38,998 nucleotides of DNA from a virus. Positions 18,501-26,622 of this stretch are shown here, piece after piece. Position 1 is the first letter of the stretch; each line of letters begins with the position of its first letter. The DNA lies in IMG/VR virus record IMGVR_UViG_3300046009_008687, positions 1 through 38,998 of that record; one strand, written 5' to 3'. The notes under the pieces were generated by a model that was given only the letters and a program-made list of their open reading frames with translations, ran no database searches and had not been told where the DNA came from. The position numbers and the translations under genes were made by a program.

Positions 18501-21500
18501 TTTAAATCATTGCTTAGCGGAATCGAATTCAGATACTTTGCGGATTCGAAAAACTACGAAAGCCTTAAGTCTCAGGGGTATATAACCGAGGACAAAACAA
18601 TAGAGGACTTTGGGAACACCAAGATGATCCTGCATGCGCCGGACAATGCATTTACCGGTGAGATGTGGAAGGATGGCGAGATGATAGTGGAGGGTAAGGG
18701 CGGTGTTTACTACCCCGCAAGGTTCCATGATCTCGGGAACTTTTGGGCTAGCACGGAGAGAGCTGCAAAGACAATGGAGAAGGATATAAACGCCATGGTT
18801 CGCTTGTCTCCGGACGGGAAGGCTAGGCTTGGACTGGTGTCTGCTCCGCCTCAAAAACTTCTCTCGTCTACCACGGCTTCTAATAGCCTGCTAGACGTGT
18901 TGATGTCTAAGGCCTTTGATCGGCGGGCAAAAATAACAAAAGACCAAGTCGTTTCCTCGTACGTTGCTGCAATAAAAGAAACGATTGAATGGAATAGGAA
19001 GTACATAAAGGACCAGATCGCCGCCACCGAGAAAAAAATATCGACCGAGACATCAAACCTTGGCAAGTCTGAAAAAGAAGACGCGAAGACTAACAAAAAA
19101 ATACTTGGATACAAAGAAAGAATACAAGAGATAAAAGAAAACAAGGAGCTTTTTGAAAGGAATGTGCCTAGGATTAACAAATCAATTAGTGCGGAAGAGC
19201 TGAGGTCTCGCATGAGGGCTTGGTTCGCTCCAGACATGTCAGTGTTTGAGGACAGAAAAGCGCTGAATACGTTTGTATTAAAGTCTATCGCCAACATCGT
19301 TACAGACAAGGAGGCACAGGCGCAAACGCTAGAGTTTCTTTCTGAGATATCCGGCCAAAAAATAAAGTCAACCGGTGGCAAGCTGTCAATGGCTAACTTG
19401 GTGGATGGGTTTTCTCAGTTATTCTCCGAGCCGATGCTAAAGGGGAAATCTAAGACCGGAGATATATACGCTGTAATTGAGGTTGAGGGAGAGGTCGAGG
19501 CGGTCAGGACGGCAGATCATGAGTCGTATCCGTTTGCCATAAGGTCTAAGGATCCAAACAAGAAGGTTGTTATCCACATACTAAAAGAGAGAAGGAGGTG
19601 GACAGAGTTTACGGTCGATCCAAAGACAAATGAGCTTGTTGAGAAGGACAGGGAGAACAAGGTTTTATCCCCAAGCGCCGGCATAACAAAGACGCTTGAT
19701 ATTCGCCCCGGAATAAAGACCATCCAGCAGTCTATTGGTAATCGCAAACAGGTAGGCACCGCGTCTATACAGCAGACAGACCAAAAGTACAACGGCCTCC
19801 CGGTGTCAAAGGTTTCTGGTTCTTTATTCCATAGAACAAACGCACCCGTTGGGGACATATTAAAGAATGGGTTTGCTGTCCCGGATCAAGGCCGAGCCAA
19901 GTATGGGTATGGTGTTTATTTTAATATCGAACCGAAGGATACTTTGTTTGGTCAGAATACGCTGTCTGCAGATGTGTCCGACCTGAATATGATTGACCTT
20001 ACGGCTATTGATGAATTGGATCAGGTCGACCAGTTTAATTCGGCAGTATTGCCGGGGGCTCAGGCCGACTACACCAAGGCTACGCAGGAGATGCGTAACG
20101 CTGGGATTGATGGCGTAATAAGCACCAGCGAGGCGGTTGTTTTTGACCCTCAGAAACTATCTAGGGTGGAGGACGTAACGGGCGTTAGCGAGCAAGAGCT
20201 CATGTCTAGGACCGCCCAACTCTCCATCGGCAACCGTCAAGCCATCATAGACAAGGCCAAGGCAGACGGCACTTACCTCAAGGCACCCAACGGTCAGCCC
20301 ACGAAACTGACCGAGGACCAGTGGACAACAGTACGCACGCCAGAGTTCAAGAACTGGTTCGGGGACTGGGAGAATGATCCACAGAACGCGAGCAAGGTGG
20401 TGGATAATAATGGCGAACCTAGGGTGGTTTACCATGGGACTGGAGAGTATTTTGATGAATTTGACAAAGGCAAACTAAGCAGAGTTGGGTGGGGGTATGG
20501 TTTTCATTTTGCCGAAAGCGCCGGGATGGCCTCGTTTTATGCTGATCAAAACAGATCTGGCAATGTCGTTCCTGCGTTCTTGTCAATAAAAAACCCAATC
20601 GAAGGAGATGAGATCAACTCTTACTCCTACAATAATAACGTCAGCTTAAAAGAATCCACCCAGCATTTTTTAGATCTTGGGTATGATGGAGCGAACTATC
20701 TAGACGAGTATTGGAGGGATGGCAAGAAAACTAAAGTGTTTGTTGCCTTCAACCCCAACCAAATCAAGTCCGCCACCGCTAACGTAGGCACGTTCAGCAC
20801 AGAGGACGCCCGCATCCAGCTCTCCATCGGCGGCCGGCAACCGGTTGGCCAGATAAACTGGGAGCGTTCTCTAGAGGGCAAGGGAGATCCATCGATATCC
20901 TCCCGAAATCCTATGGTAACAAGGGCCGCTCAGGACCTGAAGGACGGGAAGATCACCAACGAAGAGTACAGGGCAACCGTATCAGAGAACAGTCCGATCC
21001 GGCCGATCACAAGGTTCTTTGAGCCTGCAACAGAGCAACAAGTCAAGTCGTCTCTTAGTGTCGACAAGTCCGACAAGGCAAATGCTCCGCTAACGGATGG
21101 AACTATCGTCGGCTTAAGACTCGACATCCCAGCGTATCAGAACAAGAACACTTGGGTGGTCTCTGTCCACGAGGGAAACACTAATGCCGGCAAGCCTATA
21201 TCTTACAGGAATGTTGCCATGATCCGAAATGTTAAATTTGGGTCAACACCGAAGGGCGTACTAAACATTGCTTCCGGAAAAGAGAAGCAGACCATAGGTA
21301 GAATGTTTGGCGAGTGGGTTAATATCCCCGGCCAGACAATGGAGCAGCAGGGGGAGAACGCCAAGCGTATGGTCCAAGACATTGTGGACAATCCGGAGTA
21401 CGTTCAGGTCGGCATGAATCCGTTCAGGCATTCATACTTCTACGACAGGAGCAATGACATGGGACGTCCTTTAGTGTCAGCTGAAGAGGTGATTCAGGTC

Positions 21501-24500
21501 GGAGGATTGGTGTACGCAAAGAACCCCGTGTATGGAAACTGGACCGACGAGTCGTATGCAGTAAAAGGATTGTTTGATGCGGCTGGCGCACAGGTACAGT
21601 TCTCCGCCGGCCCAAGGTCAGAGAGCCGGGTAGAGTTCAAGTTGGTAGCGTTCGTGTTGAGGAAGAAGGCGGAGGGGTATACTGATCAGCAGATAGCTAA
21701 AGCCATCCGCACTGCACTGCCGACAATAACTACCGCGCAACTTGACGCACTCATCTCAGACCCTAAAGAATTCCTGCGCAGAGCATACCCGGGCATCACG
21801 CCCATGCAGTTCGAAAACCTTTTGCGTAGAGCAGAGGTAAAGAACATCTATCGTGGCAACATGCCTCAGAACATTGCCGGAAGGTTCCTGACCGCAGTGG
21901 TGCCAAACGAGGTTCTCGAGAAGTACTACATGCAGGTAAAGGTTAAGAACATGGTGAGCAGGGAAGCCATCAATCAGTTCCTTACGAAGAACTTTGACCC
22001 AGCCAAGGGTCTGCCCAAGTGGGTGATGCAACTCAAGGAGTTCTCCACCGGCGCGAAGAACATTGAGATTGCCCGGGCGAAGAGTACGCTTGACAGGCTG
22101 GCGAAGACGGCTCGGGAGATAGGGTTTACTGATTGGGAACTTTTCAGCGCAGCGCTGAGGAATTTGAATGAGGAGGAGGCGATAATGAGTGGCAGCACAG
22201 ATCTGGCCATGTTTGATCCTGCGACCGGTATGGCTATGGTGCCATCTGCCGGCGAGCGTCTGCAGACTCCGATGACTATGCTCCGCCTTCCGCTGGAGAT
22301 CCAGCCGTACGTCCGGGAGATGCGCAACCAGATCGACGCCTTGAGTAAGAGGCTGATCACTGGGGGCTTTGTCACCCCCGAGCAGGCGGTGAAGATCGAG
22401 ATGAACCTTGGTGAGTACACAAACCGGGCATACAAGCTTTACACCCAGAAGGGCTTTACTCCAACAAAGGAGGCATTCGATGCTGCGGTAACGTTCTTGG
22501 CTGACCAAGAGTATCGCCGACTGCTTACGGAGTATATGAACAACCTTAGCGTTGCGGTTCGGGGGCAGATAGGTGTACAGACCGGCGCCGGACCTATAGT
22601 AGCAGAGAGTGGCACGGGCATTCCCTACGCTGATCTTATGGAGCAGGCAGCCCAGTACGCACAGCGCAGAGCCAACGACATCATAAACAAAAAAGAAACC
22701 CCATACTTCGGCGGATCCGGACCAACATCAAGAGGTCTTGGCATTCTGAAGCAGAGGCAGAGCATACCGAAAGAGATCCGCGCGTTGATGGGCGAGTACA
22801 CAGACCCCGGCGTGGTGTTTATGATGACCGTGGCCAAGCAGGCTGAGCTCGCTGCAACCAGCGACTACCTGCGTCAGCTGAGGGATCAGGGGCTTGGTAC
22901 ATTGTTCTTCGAGAAGAACGACCCCAACCGTCCGGCCACACACAGCGTACCGCTGGCCGGCGAGACGAGCGCTACCATGGAGCCGCTTAACGGGTTGTAC
23001 ACCACCAAAGAAATCGCCGAAGCGTTTGAGGATGCGGTCAACACGAGGAATGCGGTGGTCCAGCTGTGGATGAAGATCGTTGGCGCCAACAGATGGTTAA
23101 AGACCGTAGGATCCATCAGAACTCAGTTTGTGAACTTTGAGTCAAACATTGGCTTTGCAGTTTTAAATGGCCTTATATTCACCAAGGATGGGCGCCCATG
23201 GTCTAAGTCGATGGGCGAAGCGTGGAGGTATGTAAAGGGCCAATATGGACCGAAAGAGATTTCCGAAATAACAGACAAGGCTATCAGGCTTAATTTGGTT
23301 GGTCAAAACGTAGACATCAACGCCATCAGAAAAGCTTTCCGAGAGGATGACATGTTTGAGATGGCGCTTGACGTAGCGCTTACAAGCGAAGGCGTCTTCA
23401 AGAAGACAAACATTAAAAGAATAAGACCGCAAGCTCCGTTCAATAAGGCTTATCGGATGGGCGATGACTTCTGGAAGGTGTACGGATACATTACGGAGAG
23501 GGAGGTTGTGGCCAAGGGGAGACACGAAACGTCCTACAACCAGCTCACAGACGAGCAGAAGGACGCCGTAGACAAGGAGGCGGCTGACAGGGTGAAGGAT
23601 ACTTGGCCGACATACGACCGGATGTTTGAGGCGGTAAGAAAGCTCACGCAGAATGTTCCGATCTTAGGCAACTTCCCTGCATTCCAAGGCGAATCAATCC
23701 GTGTGCTGATCAATGCGGCTAAGATGATGAAGAAAGATTTGGCAGACCCGCAGATGAGGATAGCTGGTGTTCGAAGGGCGTTAGGGATATCGACTTATCT
23801 TGGACTTAGGGCGAGCATTACCACCATGACAGCACTATCTGCTGGCTACGGAGTTAGCGGTTTGGTTGGGATGCTGTTGAATGATGACGAGGAGGAGGAT
23901 AAGAAATGGGCGATCAAGCAGGTGTCTCCTATCTTCATGCGCAGTGGCGACTTGTACATCAAACAAGATAACGACAAGCCGCACATCTACACCGTGGTCG
24001 ACCTGCTGTCTATCGATCCGATCGGCATCACACAACGATCACTCAATGCTTTTACAGAGGGATCTGATAATATGGATGCCGGGGCTAAGGCTGCAGTAGC
24101 GGAGCTGCTCGGGGGATTCCTTGAGCGGGAAATGACGTTCAAAGCTGTGGAGGATTTGACGCTAAACCGAAATTCAGCTAATGGACTTAAAATCTACAAC
24201 GACGGAGATACCTTCGGAGAGGCTGTAGGAAAGATTGCAGCACATGCATGGAAGTCTCTTAAGCCGTCTTCTTATGGATTGGTAGAAAGGGCTCTGACAA
24301 ACGAGAATAAGGCATTTGAAGCTTACGCGTTTGTTGGCTTCCGCCCGTACGAGATCGATCTGCACCAGTCGTTCAACATCTCCCTGACCAGAATGAGGAA
24401 CAGCGTAGAGGAAATCTCCACCGAGTACTTCAAGATAAAGTTCGATCCGAAGGTCAGCGAGGAAGACAAGGAGCAGGCGAGGCTCAGGGCCGGCGAGAAG

Positions 24501-24680
24501 AAGGCTGAGGTGATTAAGAAGTACAACCGCCTGTACACCACCCTGATCAAGCTCGGCGCATCTCAGCAGGTGATGGAGGAGATGGTGGAAGGGAAGAGTG
24601 CTGTCAAGCCTACAGGAATGGACGGAAAGACAAAGCTCGGGATAATAGAGGGAGAGGTAGATCCGACGTCGCTATACTAA
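15552..24680 (+). CDS. Giant polyvalent ejection protein: zincin, two ART domains, LPD-type C-terminus
   Basis: A 3042-residue protein in the position of T7 gene 16. Residues about 8-60 hold two short repeats (YDAVSADYDLGTIDDF, FEGVGAEYDLGKDINDF). Residues about 365-525 are Ala/Gly-rich and hydrophobic, likely membrane-active. A Gln-rich linker precedes a zincin-like domain with HESAH at residues 809-813 (HExxH). Two ADP-ribosyltransferase-like domains follow: one near 1420-1540 (LFHRT, YGYGVYF) and an ART-PolyVal-type domain near 1590-1750 (VRTPEFKNWFGDW, VVYHGTGEYF). Next is a polyvalent domain ending with FRHSYFYDRSNDMGRP and SAEEVIQVGGLVYAKNP (about 1955-1992). The long helical C-terminus contains AYRMGDDFWKVYGYITERE near 2631-2650, as in LPD38-type domains. 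Motifs like QLSIGNRQ separate the domains. It probably enters the host with the DNA; enzyme activities are inferred from motifs. Confidence 0.8.
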   Translation: MPVSSDKLKVLYDAVSADYDLGTIDDFKAKLSDPTKRKSFFEGVGAEYDLGKDINDFESKLGFKKKDGGVVSSPSMESPLPSPSVGIDPAEIQKRYDRVGKGRTYLNELIDKKRTELPDFAPMATDFVRSAAQFNEAGKKAERTNLVYDFFDKNFDVNTNDNTRDAFISSQYAGTYFSESPDLKYEYDRSDMKSMLTPRQFSGLKSLSFGKQSEYGEAIKKLSDPNVGEAEKSVIKLELDKIGVGIDKDAAAAMVNQGVNSDIATQIFSKAKADEPLIEESLRNVDYENPYSIRTFKNVIKGATERGYLVGERADLVTATAEETGIDVDRLAYLQGELKNSKASKAYEQFSENPSFENFKKAPIGIMLELSLESLAALYTHGASRMAAGAATGAAVGSVLPGAGTAAGASYGTISGMGLASLNLEYSSSILEGLDAIGVNTADPEALRSAFASEETMSKLKRTAYAKSIPVAVFDMLSAGIAGKIVTKPAKTVLGKVAGGVAEMGVQAAAGMAGEAAGQLAAEGRIYAPNAVLLEGLGELGPGVIEVAYGSMVESAKRNRPIAKADAVNVVASGQQETVRQNVDAEVKAGTMSQEQANVVKEEIAKTEVSVAKIPDDLSVDAKSQIVELIEKKSELSAKAKTLDDAFKQDVETQIADVDQQIIQITQNDRNATVQSQVEQQAGPAEGGVQERPGVDGGQQEVGQGAGQQGQAPVTQPDTGNRVLSSQEEVDLAGELRGELRQDFQPIIDRAAQSLQAANVQFEVLDDAEFTARVGQSAEGAFMTVGNDGKILLNRQKMEQADPGVIIWHESAHPVMNTIRNTDKPLYDRMVTGLKQVAQRSPELQRALEFGKQYGAKLREAGRGDAEAIALEDDESIVESIAMIAADDKLMASLPTSVKQTLIDFVNYIAKALGIKGRVTNTASADFRRTAQQIATALKEGRDISEIVGAENVGEIHAALAGGITDLNGNPTDVSTAQFKISGFKSLLSGIEFRYFADSKNYESLKSQGYITEDKTIEDFGNTKMILHAPDNAFTGEMWKDGEMIVEGKGGVYYPARFHDLGNFWASTERAAKTMEKDINAMVRLSPDGKARLGLVSAPPQKLLSSTTASNSLLDVLMSKAFDRRAKITKDQVVSSYVAAIKETIEWNRKYIKDQIAATEKKISTETSNLGKSEKEDAKTNKKILGYKERIQEIKENKELFERNVPRINKSISAEELRSRMRAWFAPDMSVFEDRKALNTFVLKSIANIVTDKEAQAQTLEFLSEISGQKIKSTGGKLSMANLVDGFSQLFSEPMLKGKSKTGDIYAVIEVEGEVEAVRTADHESYPFAIRSKDPNKKVVIHILKERRRWTEFTVDPKTNELVEKDRENKVLSPSAGITKTLDIRPGIKTIQQSIGNRKQVGTASIQQTDQKYNGLPVSKVSGSLFHRTNAPVGDILKNGFAVPDQGRAKYGYGVYFNIEPKDTLFGQNTLSADVSDLNMIDLTAIDELDQVDQFNSAVLPGAQADYTKATQEMRNAGIDGVISTSEAVVFDPQKLSRVEDVTGVSEQELMSRTAQLSIGNRQAIIDKAKADGTYLKAPNGQPTKLTEDQWTTVRTPEFKNWFGDWENDPQNASKVVDNNGEPRVVYHGTGEYFDEFDKGKLSRVGWGYGFHFAESAGMASFYADQNRSGNVVPAFLSIKNPIEGDEINSYSYNNNVSLKESTQHFLDLGYDGANYLDEYWRDGKKTKVFVAFNPNQIKSATANVGTFSTEDARIQLSIGGRQPVGQINWERSLEGKGDPSISSRNPMVTRAAQDLKDGKITNEEYRATVSENSPIRPITRFFEPATEQQVKSSLSVDKSDKANAPLTDGTIVGLRLDIPAYQNKNTWVVSVHEGNTNAGKPISYRNVAMIRNVKFGSTPKGVLNIASGKEKQTIGRMFGEWVNIPGQTMEQQGENAKRMVQDIVDNPEYVQVGMNPFRHSYFYDRSNDMGRPLVSAEEVIQVGGLVYAKNPVYGNWTDESYAVKGLFDAAGAQVQFSAGPRSESRVEFKLVAFVLRKKAEGYTDQQIAKAIRTALPTITTAQLDALISDPKEFLRRAYPGITPMQFENLLRRAEVKNIYRGNMPQNIAGRFLTAVVPNEVLEKYYMQVKVKNMVSREAINQFLTKNFDPAKGLPKWVMQLKEFSTGAKNIEIARAKSTLDRLAKTAREIGFTDWELFSAALRNLNEEEAIMSGSTDLAMFDPATGMAMVPSAGERLQTPMTMLRLPLEIQPYVREMRNQIDALSKRLITGGFVTPEQAVKIEMNLGEYTNRAYKLYTQKGFTPTKEAFDAAVTFLADQEYRRLLTEYMNNLSVAVRGQIGVQTGAGPIVAESGTGIPYADLMEQAAQYAQRRANDIINKKETPYFGGSGPTSRGLGILKQRQSIPKEIRALMGEYTDPGVVFMMTVAKQAELAATSDYLRQLRDQGLGTLFFEKNDPNRPATHSVPLAGETSATMEPLNGLYTTKEIAEAFEDAVNTRNAVVQLWMKIVGANRWLKTVGSIRTQFVNFESNIGFAVLNGLIFTKDGRPWSKSMGEAWRYVKGQYGPKEISEITDKAIRLNLVGQNVDINAIRKAFREDDMFEMALDVALTSEGVFKKTNIKRIRPQAPFNKAYRMGDDFWKVYGYITEREVVAKGRHETSYNQLTDEQKDAVDKEAADRVKDTWPTYDRMFEAVRKLTQNVPILGNFPAFQGESIRVLINAAKMMKKDLADPQMRIAGVRRALGISTYLGLRASITTMTALSAGYGVSGLVGMLLNDDEEEDKKWAIKQVSPIFMRSGDLYIKQDNDKPHIYTVVDLLSIDPIGITQRSLNAFTEGSDNMDAGAKAAVAELLGGFLEREMTFKAVEDLTLNRNSANGLKIYNDGDTFGEAVGKIAAHAWKSLKPSSYGLVERALTNENKAFEAYAFVGFRPYEIDLHQSFNISLTRMRNSVEEISTEYFKIKFDPKVSEEDKEQARLRAGEKKAEVIKKYNRLYTTLIKLGASQQVMEEMVEGKSAVKPTGMDGKTKLGIIEGEVDPTSLY

Positions 24681-24682
24681 CA

Positions 24683-24715
24683 AAAAGCCCGGGGGTTACT
24701 CCCCGGGTTGTTCTT
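24683..24715. terminator. Bidirectional terminator between the converging arms
   Basis: CCCGGGG (24688-24694) pairs with CCCCGGG (24701-24707) around GTTACT. On the plus strand TTGTTCTTTT follows; on the minus strand CTTTTTG follows. It separates the left-arm stop (24680) from the convergent gene, whose stop codon (24696-24698) lies in the loop. Confidence 0.88.
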
Positions 24716-25640
24716 TTGCGTAATTTATCTCTTGCTCTGTAGCGGATCGAGCGTTCAGTTCGTTTGTCCCGCAGAAACCATTACAATCAACTAACGGGAC
24801 TACATCCATTTGCTTCATGTCGTCAATGCATTTTAACTCTGGATAGTCTTTATGCTTTTTTAGGAATACAAGCCTTCTCCAGTTGTCATTAGATTCCGAA
24901 ACGACTTGGCTTGCCTCCTTTCCTTGATCCTTTAGCATCGTAACCGGCTCTCCTCTCAAGTCTGTAAGCTTATGCTCCATCTCGGCCATGGCTTCAAACT
25001 TACTCGGGAAGTCCCTCTTCATCTTCTGCCAGTACCCAATCCCACCCTGTACACACCCTGTCCCCAAGCAGTTGTTATTCTTGAACCCTAACCTGTAAGC
25101 GATTGGTATTTGAATTCCAGCTTCTTGCACTATTCTCAGGCAATCTTCCTTGCTGTACCCAATCATCAATAACGGGTATATGCCATTTGCTTTTGGGTGG
25201 TTCCTGCTTAGGCTTAAGGCTCTGTTCATTTCCTTCTTATCAAACTCAAATCCAAATACTTGGTAGTCGTATTCGTTCGACTCTTGCCATACCTCCCTGA
25301 CCCTCCTCTTTAACTTGTAAGAGCAAACTGCACCGGTAGCTACGTTAAGGGACTTATGCTTGGTCCACACCTCTTGGATATTTCCATACTCAATCCCTGT
25401 GCTTACGAACGTGGATGCGCCTTCGCCGTCCGGGGTGATCCCAGTTATAGACTCAATCGGAATGCCGTACCATGCTTCGCAATCTCTCTTGAATCTGTAG
25501 GTGTCTGATTCTTCATTCTTGGTGTCAATCATTATGACCCTGCAGTTGTTTGCCCCTGAAAACATATCAAGCGCAATCTTGCATGCTACAGCGGAAGTTA
25601 TGCCGCCACTCCACCAGCAGATTATTTTTTTATTTCTCAT
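24696..25640 (-). CDS. PAPS-reductase-family ATP pyrophosphatase
   Basis: A 314-residue protein. Near the N-terminus, WWSGGITSAVACKIALD (residues 9-25) is the PP-loop (SGGxxS/T) of the N-type ATP pyrophosphatase / PAPS reductase family. Family members activate a substrate by adenylation, for example for sulfur transfer or sulfate reduction. Two Cys-containing motifs (NNNCLGTGCVQGGIGYWQ and CNGFCGTNEL) may bind metal or an Fe-S cluster; the first is typical of phage PAPS-reductase-like proteins. There is no adjacent dnd or queuosine gene, so the substrate is unknown: nucleic-acid thiolation, cysteine metabolism or another adenylation are all possible. It is the last gene of the minus-strand arm and overlaps the preceding gene by 11 bases. 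Confidence 0.78.
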   Translation of the reverse strand: MRNKKIICWWSGGITSAVACKIALDMFSGANNCRVIMIDTKNEESDTYRFKRDCEAWYGIPIESITGITPDGEGASTFVSTGIEYGNIQEVWTKHKSLNVATGAVCSYKLKRRVREVWQESNEYDYQVFGFEFDKKEMNRALSLSRNHPKANGIYPLLMIGYSKEDCLRIVQEAGIQIPIAYRLGFKNNNCLGTGCVQGGIGYWQKMKRDFPSKFEAMAEMEHKLTDLRGEPVTMLKDQGKEASQVVSESNDNWRRLVFLKKHKDYPELKCIDDMKQMDVVPLVDCNGFCGTNELNARSATEQEINYAKEQPGE

Positions 25641-25860
25641 GGCTTTGTTTTACACCCAACGGGCCGTAGGTTTCAGTGTAGTATTGTTCAGCATCAAGCC
25701 CGTAGACATGGCCTAAATCGTGCTGAGCCTTATAGGCCTCTGCTATCTGATCATGCTCCACCCTCAGCAGCTTCTTTGCCTTCACTATCAGGGTGAGGGG
25801 TATGTCCCACTCGTACTCTGTCAATGCGTCAAGCATTTGAGTCATTGCTGTCTTTGCCAT
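25630..25860 (-). CDS. Small conserved phage protein with YYTETYG tail motif
   Basis: A 76-residue protein. The N-terminal two thirds are helical (MTQMLDALTEYEWDIPLTL, VKAKKLLRVEHDQIAEAYK). Near the C-terminus is DAEQYYTETYGPLG, the same motif that closes the two preceding genes in the operon. It belongs to a group of small Bacteroidetes-phage proteins of unknown function characterised by this tail. It overlaps its neighbours (32 bases upstream, 11 downstream), so translation is coupled. Confidence 0.68.
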   Translation of the reverse strand: MAKTAMTQMLDALTEYEWDIPLTLIVKAKKLLRVEHDQIAEAYKAQHDLGHVYGLDAEQYYTETYGPLGVKQSHEK

Positions 25861-26065
25861 AAGTTTCGTTGTAGTATTCTTCTATATTAAAAAATGCAGT
25901 TCTAATATCTAAATCTAATGCCCTATCTAAACAATGCTTTGCAAACTCAATCTTCTGCTCCTTCTCCATTTGTTTGGCTTTTTTGAGTTTATCATTAAAC
26001 GTGCAATACGAAAATGCTGTGTCTAAACCAACAAGTTCATTTTGTAACCATTCAACTGCCGTCAT
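25829..26065 (-). CDS. Small MTAVEWL-type phage protein with YYNETYG tail
   Basis: A 78-residue protein if started at the ATG at 26065, which gives the family-typical beginning MTAVEWLQNEL; an upstream ATG at 26080 would add five residues. It contains KKAKQMEKEQKIEFAKHCLD, a charged helix common to this family, and ends with IEEYYNETYGKD plus a short Ser/Asn/Asp tail. These proteins are widespread in Bacteroidetes phages and prophages, without known function. It is related to the flanking genes through the C-terminal motif, suggesting duplication or a shared binding tag. Confidence 0.72.
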   Translation of the reverse strand: MTAVEWLQNELVGLDTAFSYCTFNDKLKKAKQMEKEQKIEFAKHCLDRALDLDIRTAFFNIEEYYNETYGKDSNDSNA

Positions 26066-26066
26066 G

Positions 26067-26441
26067 TTATTGTTTTCCATATGTTTCGTTGTAGTATTGT
26101 TCTGCTAAATGCATGTACAGGCTGTCGGATACCGGGTTGAGCATATCGCTTTTCAATCCGGAAATATAGGCACGCATAATCCGCTCCTTGTCTGGGTCGT
26201 CAGCTTTTTTGTTGGCACTTTTATTATTTAGTGCTTCGATTAATGCGTCGGCATATGCTACCGCTGCTTTTGCAAGTACATCCGCGGACTCTATGCGGTA
26301 TATTCGCGTCATGTTTTGCATTGCCATTGCTGCGAAATATTCTCTTTTTGTCATCCCGTGAACTGTACGAGTGGATCCATACTGTACGGTATGCGATGCC
26401 GGTATAGGGAATGCCTGTTCGTTTGGAAGTGTCTCTGTCAT
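26067..26441 (-). CDS. TKREYFAAM-family phage protein with YYNETYG tail
   Basis: A 124-residue protein. The N-terminal part has NEQAFPIP and GMTKREYFAAMAMQNM, then a helix with ADVLAKAAVAYADALIEAL. The same signature appears in the smaller gene at 27146-27355, so the two are paralogues. A charged linker (residues about 75-90) leads to AEQYYNETYGKQ at the extreme C-terminus. Thus it seems to be a fusion of the TKREYFAAM module with the YYNETYG tail of the next two genes. Function unknown; no membrane or catalytic motif. Confidence 0.72.
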   Translation of the reverse strand: MTETLPNEQAFPIPASHTVQYGSTRTVHGMTKREYFAAMAMQNMTRIYRIESADVLAKAAVAYADALIEALNNKSANKKADDPDKERIMRAYISGLKSDMLNPVSDSLYMHLAEQYYNETYGKQ

Positions 26442-26462
26442 GTTGTTATCGTTTTCTGTGTT

Positions 26463-26618
26463 CTATATAAAAAAGTTTCTGAATAGTAAACCAAACTTCC
26501 ATGTTCCTTCTGTTCTTTCTACGTGAAACAAACTTCTACAATGCCAATCTGTTTCAAAAGAACAAACAGAAATACCATTCCATCCATACCAACTGATTTC
26601 TAATAGTGTGAATTTCAT
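26463..26618 (-). CDS. Small aromatic-rich protein, 51 residues
   Basis: A short gene running from ATG at 26618 to TAG at 26463, four bases after the dCTP deaminase stop. The product begins MKFTLLEISWYGWNGISV and contains three Cys, four Trp and many Phe. It reads like a small globular beta-rich protein rather than random sequence and fills an otherwise empty 180-base gap in a dense operon. The composition is more AT-rich than its neighbours. I do not recognise a characterised family. Confidence 0.6.
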   Translation of the reverse strand: MKFTLLEISWYGWNGISVCSFETDWHCRSLFHVERTEGTWKFGLLFRNFFI

Positions 26619-26622
26619 ATTT

